DNA of 64,000 nucleotides from Chloroflexota bacterium. GTDB lineage: Bacteria; Chloroflexota; Anaerolineae; Aggregatilineales; UBA3940. Location of the stretch: NCBI GenBank assembly GCA_010092885.1, contig JAADYX010000094.1, positions 32,710 through 96,709 of the forward strand, written 5' to 3'. Shown here piece by piece: positions 60,752 to 64,000 of the stretch. Made by a program: the position numbers and the translations under genes. The notes under the pieces are model-generated. The model searched no databases. It saw only the letters and a program-made list of their open reading frames with translations, and had not been told where the DNA came from. Position 1 is the first letter of the stretch, and every line of letters starts with the position of its first letter.

Positions 60752-60760
60752 TGCTATAAT
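60752..60760 (+). promoter_or_regulatory. Extended -10 promoter for sbcC
   Basis: TGCTATAAT, a perfect extended -10, 26 bases before the sbcC start; -35 poor, as is usual for this promoter type. Confidence 0.55.
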
Positions 60761-60786
60761 GGAACGGTCCTATCGACGGAGCATCT

Positions 60787-63336
60787 ATGATCCCTGTTAA
60801 ACTCGAACTACGAAACTTCCTCGCCTACAGCAGCCCGGAACCCTTAGACTTTTCCGGGCTGCATGTGGCCTGTCTGGTAGGGTCCAATGGGGCGGGCAAG
60901 TCCTCCCTGTTGGACGCCATAACCTGGGCCATCTGGGGCAAAGCCCGCACCCGACGCGATGATGAACTGATCCACTTGGGGGAGAGCGAGATGCAGGTCC
61001 GCCTGACGTTCTCCTTTAATGATGACATGTACCGCATCACGCGCTTTCGATCCAAGGCGGGGCGAGGCTCCAGCGACCTGTATCTGGAGATCCTTGACGA
61101 CGAACGCTGGCGCAACCTGACGGAGCCGACCATCCGAGGCACCCAGCGCAAGATCGATACCATCCTGCGGCTGGATTACGACACGTTCATCAACTCGGCG
61201 TTTTTGGCACAGGGCCGCGCGGATGAGTTCACACAGAAACGCCCTTCGGAACGCAAGGACATCCTGGCAGAGATCCTCAGTTTGGGGACCTGGTCAGTCT
61301 ATGAAGAGCGAGCCAAACAGGCCGCCAAGCAGATCGTCACGGATATTGAGCGCACCAACGCTGAGATCGAGTCCATTGACGCCGAGCTTCAGCGCGAAGC
61401 AGAGTACCAGCGTGAACTCAATGAAAAGCGCCGCCACCTCGACGACGTGAGCCAGGAGCTGCGTGCGGTTGAGATCGCCTATCACCAGCTGGAAGCGCTG
61501 CGCCGTGAGTGGAGCACACAGAACGCACACCTTGAGTCGATTGACCGGCGCATTGAAGATCACGAGCGCGAGGTGGAACGGCTGCAAACCGACCGCGCCA
61601 AACAGGCCGCCCGCCTGCAAACCTTCGAAGAGCTGAGTCTCCAGCGTGAAACCATTGAAGCCGGGTACTCGCGTCTGGTTCATGCCCGGCAGGCAGAACA
61701 GTCATTTAGCGCGGGCCTTTTGGAATACGGCAGCCTGCGCGAGCGCATCGTTGAGCTCCGGCAGCATGTGGATGCAGCCCGCAGCGAGCTTGAGTCCGAG
61801 CGGCGGGTGTTGGCCAGCCGCGTAACTACGCTGCAGGAACAGGTGGAAAACGCCCCCACCCCTGAGGAATTGGACCAGGTTGAAGCGGAGATCGAGGATC
61901 TCGCGATCCTGGAAAGCGATCTAAGTGAATGGCAGGAGGCCAATACCCGTCTGGATGCCGAGGGCAGCGGTCTCAAGCAGACCAACGACACCCTCTTCGT
62001 TGAGATGAACGAGCTCAAGGATCAGAAAACCACACTGGAAGCAGCCACTGAACCCCACTGTCCGCTGTGCGGGCAGGACCTGAGTCCGGACCACCGGCAG
62101 GCTGTGATCGACGACCTGCAGCAGCACGGTGAGGCCAAGCGTGACACTTACCTGGCCAACAAGGAGCGCATCGCAGCGATACAACAGGAACGCAAAGAGC
62201 TTGAAACCGCCATCCGCGAGGCACAACCGGAGGTGAAACGCCTTAATCCGCTGCGTGAACGGCGCGCCACGCTGCGCGAGCAGGTCGCTAACTGCCGCGA
62301 AGCACAGGCCCAGCTGGAGGCCACCGCGCATGACCTCGCCTACCTGGAAGAGACCTTGGCCGAAAACCACTATGCATTGGAACAGCAAGCTGCACTCTCA
62401 GAGCTTTACGCTCAATTGGAGGCCATCGGTTACGATGAGTCGGCGCATCGCAGCATCCGCAGCGAGGTAGAAGCCTACGCCGAATATGAGCGGCAGAAGC
62501 ACGAACTCGACCGGGCGTTAGAAGCCATCCCGGAACTGCAAGCCGCCGTCACCCGGCTCGATGAGCAGATCCACAGCGCACAGCAGCGCCTGCGCGCAGC
62601 CAACCAGGAGCGCGCCGAACTGATCCACAAAATGGCACAGTTGGAAGAACAGCTCGTTGACTTCGAGACGATTGAACAGCGGTTGAACGATCTACGCGAT
62701 GAAGAGGGCAACGCGCGCTACGCCGTAGGGGCCGCCGAGCAGAAAGTCAACGCATTGGATGCCAGCCGCTCACGCCGGGCGGAACTGGTACAGCGGCGTG
62801 AAGGACTCGCAGAGGAGCAGGGCATCTACGAGGATCTGCGCAAGGCGTTTGGGCGCAACGGGGTGCCTGCCATGATTATCGAGACCGCCATCCCGGAGAT
62901 CGAGAGCGAAGCCAACCAGATCCTCGCCCGCATGACGGATGGCCGCATGAACGTACGCTTCGAGACCCAGCGCGAGAAGGTCACTGGGGGCATCCGCGAA
63001 ACACTCGACATTCAGATCGCCGACGAGCTTGGCTCCCGTGACTACAACACCTTCAGCGGAGGCGAGGCCTTCCGGGTAAACTTCGCCATCCGGCTGGCCC
63101 TGTCGCGCCTGCTGGCACGCCGGGCGGGGGCCCAGCTGCGCACCCTTATCATCGATGAAGGCTTCGGGACCCAGGACGCACAAGGCCGTGAGCGGCTTGT
63201 CCAGGCGATCAACACGGTGCAGAATGAGTTCGACCTGCTGCTGGTCATTACCCACATCGATGAGCTGAAGGATGCCTTCCCAGCACGCATCGAGATCACG
63301 AAGACCCCGGCGGGGTCCATCGCTGAGATCGTGTGA
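60787..63336 (+). CDS. sbcC: SbcC/Rad50-like SMC ATPase
   Basis: 849 residues. Walker A SNGAGKS at about 33-39, then the Rad50-type AFLAQGRADEFT, two long coiled-coil arms around a central zinc hook CPLCGQ (Cys425/Cys428), and the C-terminal FSGGEAFRVNFAIRLALSRLL signature with LIIDEGFGTQD Walker B. It is the ATPase of the SbcCD/Mre11-Rad50 DNA-end processing complex. The nuclease SbcD is not encoded beside it. The next gene overlaps its stop (TGATG). Confidence 0.93.
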   Translation: MIPVKLELRNFLAYSSPEPLDFSGLHVACLVGSNGAGKSSLLDAITWAIWGKARTRRDDELIHLGESEMQVRLTFSFNDDMYRITRFRSKAGRGSSDLYLEILDDERWRNLTEPTIRGTQRKIDTILRLDYDTFINSAFLAQGRADEFTQKRPSERKDILAEILSLGTWSVYEERAKQAAKQIVTDIERTNAEIESIDAELQREAEYQRELNEKRRHLDDVSQELRAVEIAYHQLEALRREWSTQNAHLESIDRRIEDHEREVERLQTDRAKQAARLQTFEELSLQRETIEAGYSRLVHARQAEQSFSAGLLEYGSLRERIVELRQHVDAARSELESERRVLASRVTTLQEQVENAPTPEELDQVEAEIEDLAILESDLSEWQEANTRLDAEGSGLKQTNDTLFVEMNELKDQKTTLEAATEPHCPLCGQDLSPDHRQAVIDDLQQHGEAKRDTYLANKERIAAIQQERKELETAIREAQPEVKRLNPLRERRATLREQVANCREAQAQLEATAHDLAYLEETLAENHYALEQQAALSELYAQLEAIGYDESAHRSIRSEVEAYAEYERQKHELDRALEAIPELQAAVTRLDEQIHSAQQRLRAANQERAELIHKMAQLEEQLVDFETIEQRLNDLRDEEGNARYAVGAAEQKVNALDASRSRRAELVQRREGLAEEQGIYEDLRKAFGRNGVPAMIIETAIPEIESEANQILARMTDGRMNVRFETQREKVTGGIRETLDIQIADELGSRDYNTFSGGEAFRVNFAIRLALSRLLARRAGAQLRTLIIDEGFGTQDAQGRERLVQAINTVQNEFDLLLVITHIDELKDAFPARIEITKTPAGSIAEIV

Positions 63337-64000
63337 TGAGCGGGCTGGCTGTCCTCCCCCTGACGGGTAATGCCTATACTGAGGAAGATCGCTGGCTGGG
63401 TGCCGCCATGGCTCACCTGCTGGCCCGCTACCTGACGGCTGCTGGGCTGACGATCATCGACCCGAACACGGCTGCCCGGCATCTCATCCGGAGCCGCACA
63501 CCGCTCCCACTTGAACCGGATGAGGTCAACACGATCCGGACTGCACTCAAAGCTGACGCCGTGCTCTACGGGACCTACTCGCTGGATGAGGGTCAGACCC
63601 TAGGCTTGACCTTGCGCATCCACGGTCCGGACCTGCCGCGGACACCGCTGGAAGCCGCCGCCCCGCCTTCAACCTTCCATACCTTTTTCCAGCGGATCAC
63701 GTTGGCCCTGGCTGAACGCATGCGCGCGCCCATCACTGCCGAAACGCGTGCACGGGTAGCCGGGATCATTACCACGGAGAACTTCGATGCCTTCCGGCAG
63801 CTGGCACGCGCACGGCTGGCATGGAGCCGGGGCGAGAACGAGCTCGCCTTGGCTGCCGTTGAGGCTGCCCTTATGCTCGATGTCGCCTATGAAGAAGCGG
63901 GCGGTGTTCGTATAGCAATCGCCCGGGATGCAAAAGACACCGTCTCCACCCAGGAGGCTTTCAAACAGTGGATAGCCTTAGCCCGCCAGCGCGGCGAAGC
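63336..64000 (+). CDS. Partial ORF: TolB/FlgO-like N-terminus with TPR-like repeats
   Basis: Read by hand: open from ATG 63336 through the window edge, 221 residues with no stop. It begins MSGLAVLPLTGNAYTEEDRW and includes a segment resembling TolB/FlgO-type nucleotide-fold domains (LARYLTAAGLTIIDP...ADAVLYGTYSLDEG), then helical TPR-like pairs (FDAFRQLARARLAWSRGENELALAAVEAALML). Start overlaps the sbcC stop, so it is the same transcript. Full identity needs the downstream sequence. Confidence 0.75.
   Translation, partial: MSGLAVLPLTGNAYTEEDRWLGAAMAHLLARYLTAAGLTIIDPNTAARHLIRSRTPLPLEPDEVNTIRTALKADAVLYGTYSLDEGQTLGLTLRIHGPDLPRTPLEAAAPPSTFHTFFQRITLALAERMRAPITAETRARVAGIITTENFDAFRQLARARLAWSRGENELALAAVEAALMLDVAYEEAGGVRIAIARDAKDTVSTQEAFKQWIALARQRGE

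Noticed and set aside
60752-60760. Coupling of pfkA and sbcC into one functional unit
   Set aside because: sbcC has its own extended -10 promoter in the gap, and the two gene families have no known link.

Overview
The window is a gene-dense (about 60% GC) stretch of bacterial chromosome of mostly housekeeping character. No rRNA, tRNA, phage, IS element or CRISPR array is visible. The style of the genes suggests a Chloroflexota genome, probably Anaerolineae or a relative: secreted proteins with Pro/Thr-rich linkers, Tal-Pgi-like glucose-6-phosphate isomerase, T-box control of valS and the trp operon, a sortase-substrate pair, and multi-GAF kinase signalling. This is inference from gene content, not a phylogenetic result.

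Layout. 1-2.8 kb: end of a flippase-like membrane protein, then an overlapping set of GTP cyclohydrolase II, RibD-type reductase and an MDR dehydrogenase. 2.9-9.5 kb: two secreted sugar-dehydrogenase-like propellers around argF, an ornithine aminotransferase and a HAD phosphatase. 9.6-12.2 kb (minus): dnaX-ybaB-recR. 12.2-15.3 kb: T-box leader and valS. 15.3-22.4 kb: lepB, a 1240-residue GAF-repeat histidine kinase with its response regulator, a lipoprotein, lipB and a histidine phosphatase. 22.4-27.4 kb (minus): rpmH-rnpA-yidD-propeller lipoprotein-yidC-jag-aminopeptidase. 27.5-31.0 kb: SWIM-domain gene, divergent dnaN with a palindrome in its promoter, then pgi. 31.2-36.6 kb: a five-gene Yip1/ABC-ATPase/CARDB/MacB-like permease/lipoprotein operon. 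36.7-46.1 kb: a desaturase, then a Trp-type T-box and trpE-G-D-C-F-orf-B-A-aroF. 46.1-48.4 kb: LPXTG-like surface protein, its sortase, an antisense-overlapping membrane protein and a small barrel protein. 48.4-54.5 kb: an epimerase (plus), then on the minus strand ferredoxin-NADP reductase, trypsin-like protease, membrane protein, mutM and a DUF6174-like protein. 54.6-64 kb: dnaE interrupted by a 420-residue intein, pfkA, an SbcC-like ATPase and an unfinished gene.

How it fits together. Several replication and repair genes lie here (dnaX, recR, dnaN, dnaE, mutM, sbcC), and gene direction diverges at about 28.05 kb between the rpmH side and dnaN. That resembles an origin-proximal layout, but dnaA and convincing DnaA boxes are absent. 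The two T-boxes are internally consistent: the valS leader shows a GTC specifier with T-box TGGT, the trp leader a TGG specifier with T-box TGGC, each matching the expected tRNA discriminator base. The items most worth a second look are the dnaE intein, the five-gene ABC/CARDB operon, the propeller lipoprotein inside the yidD-yidC operon, the palindromic operator on the dnaN promoter, the trypsin-like protease, and the RibA/RibD_C/MDR set that does not look like ordinary riboflavin synthesis.
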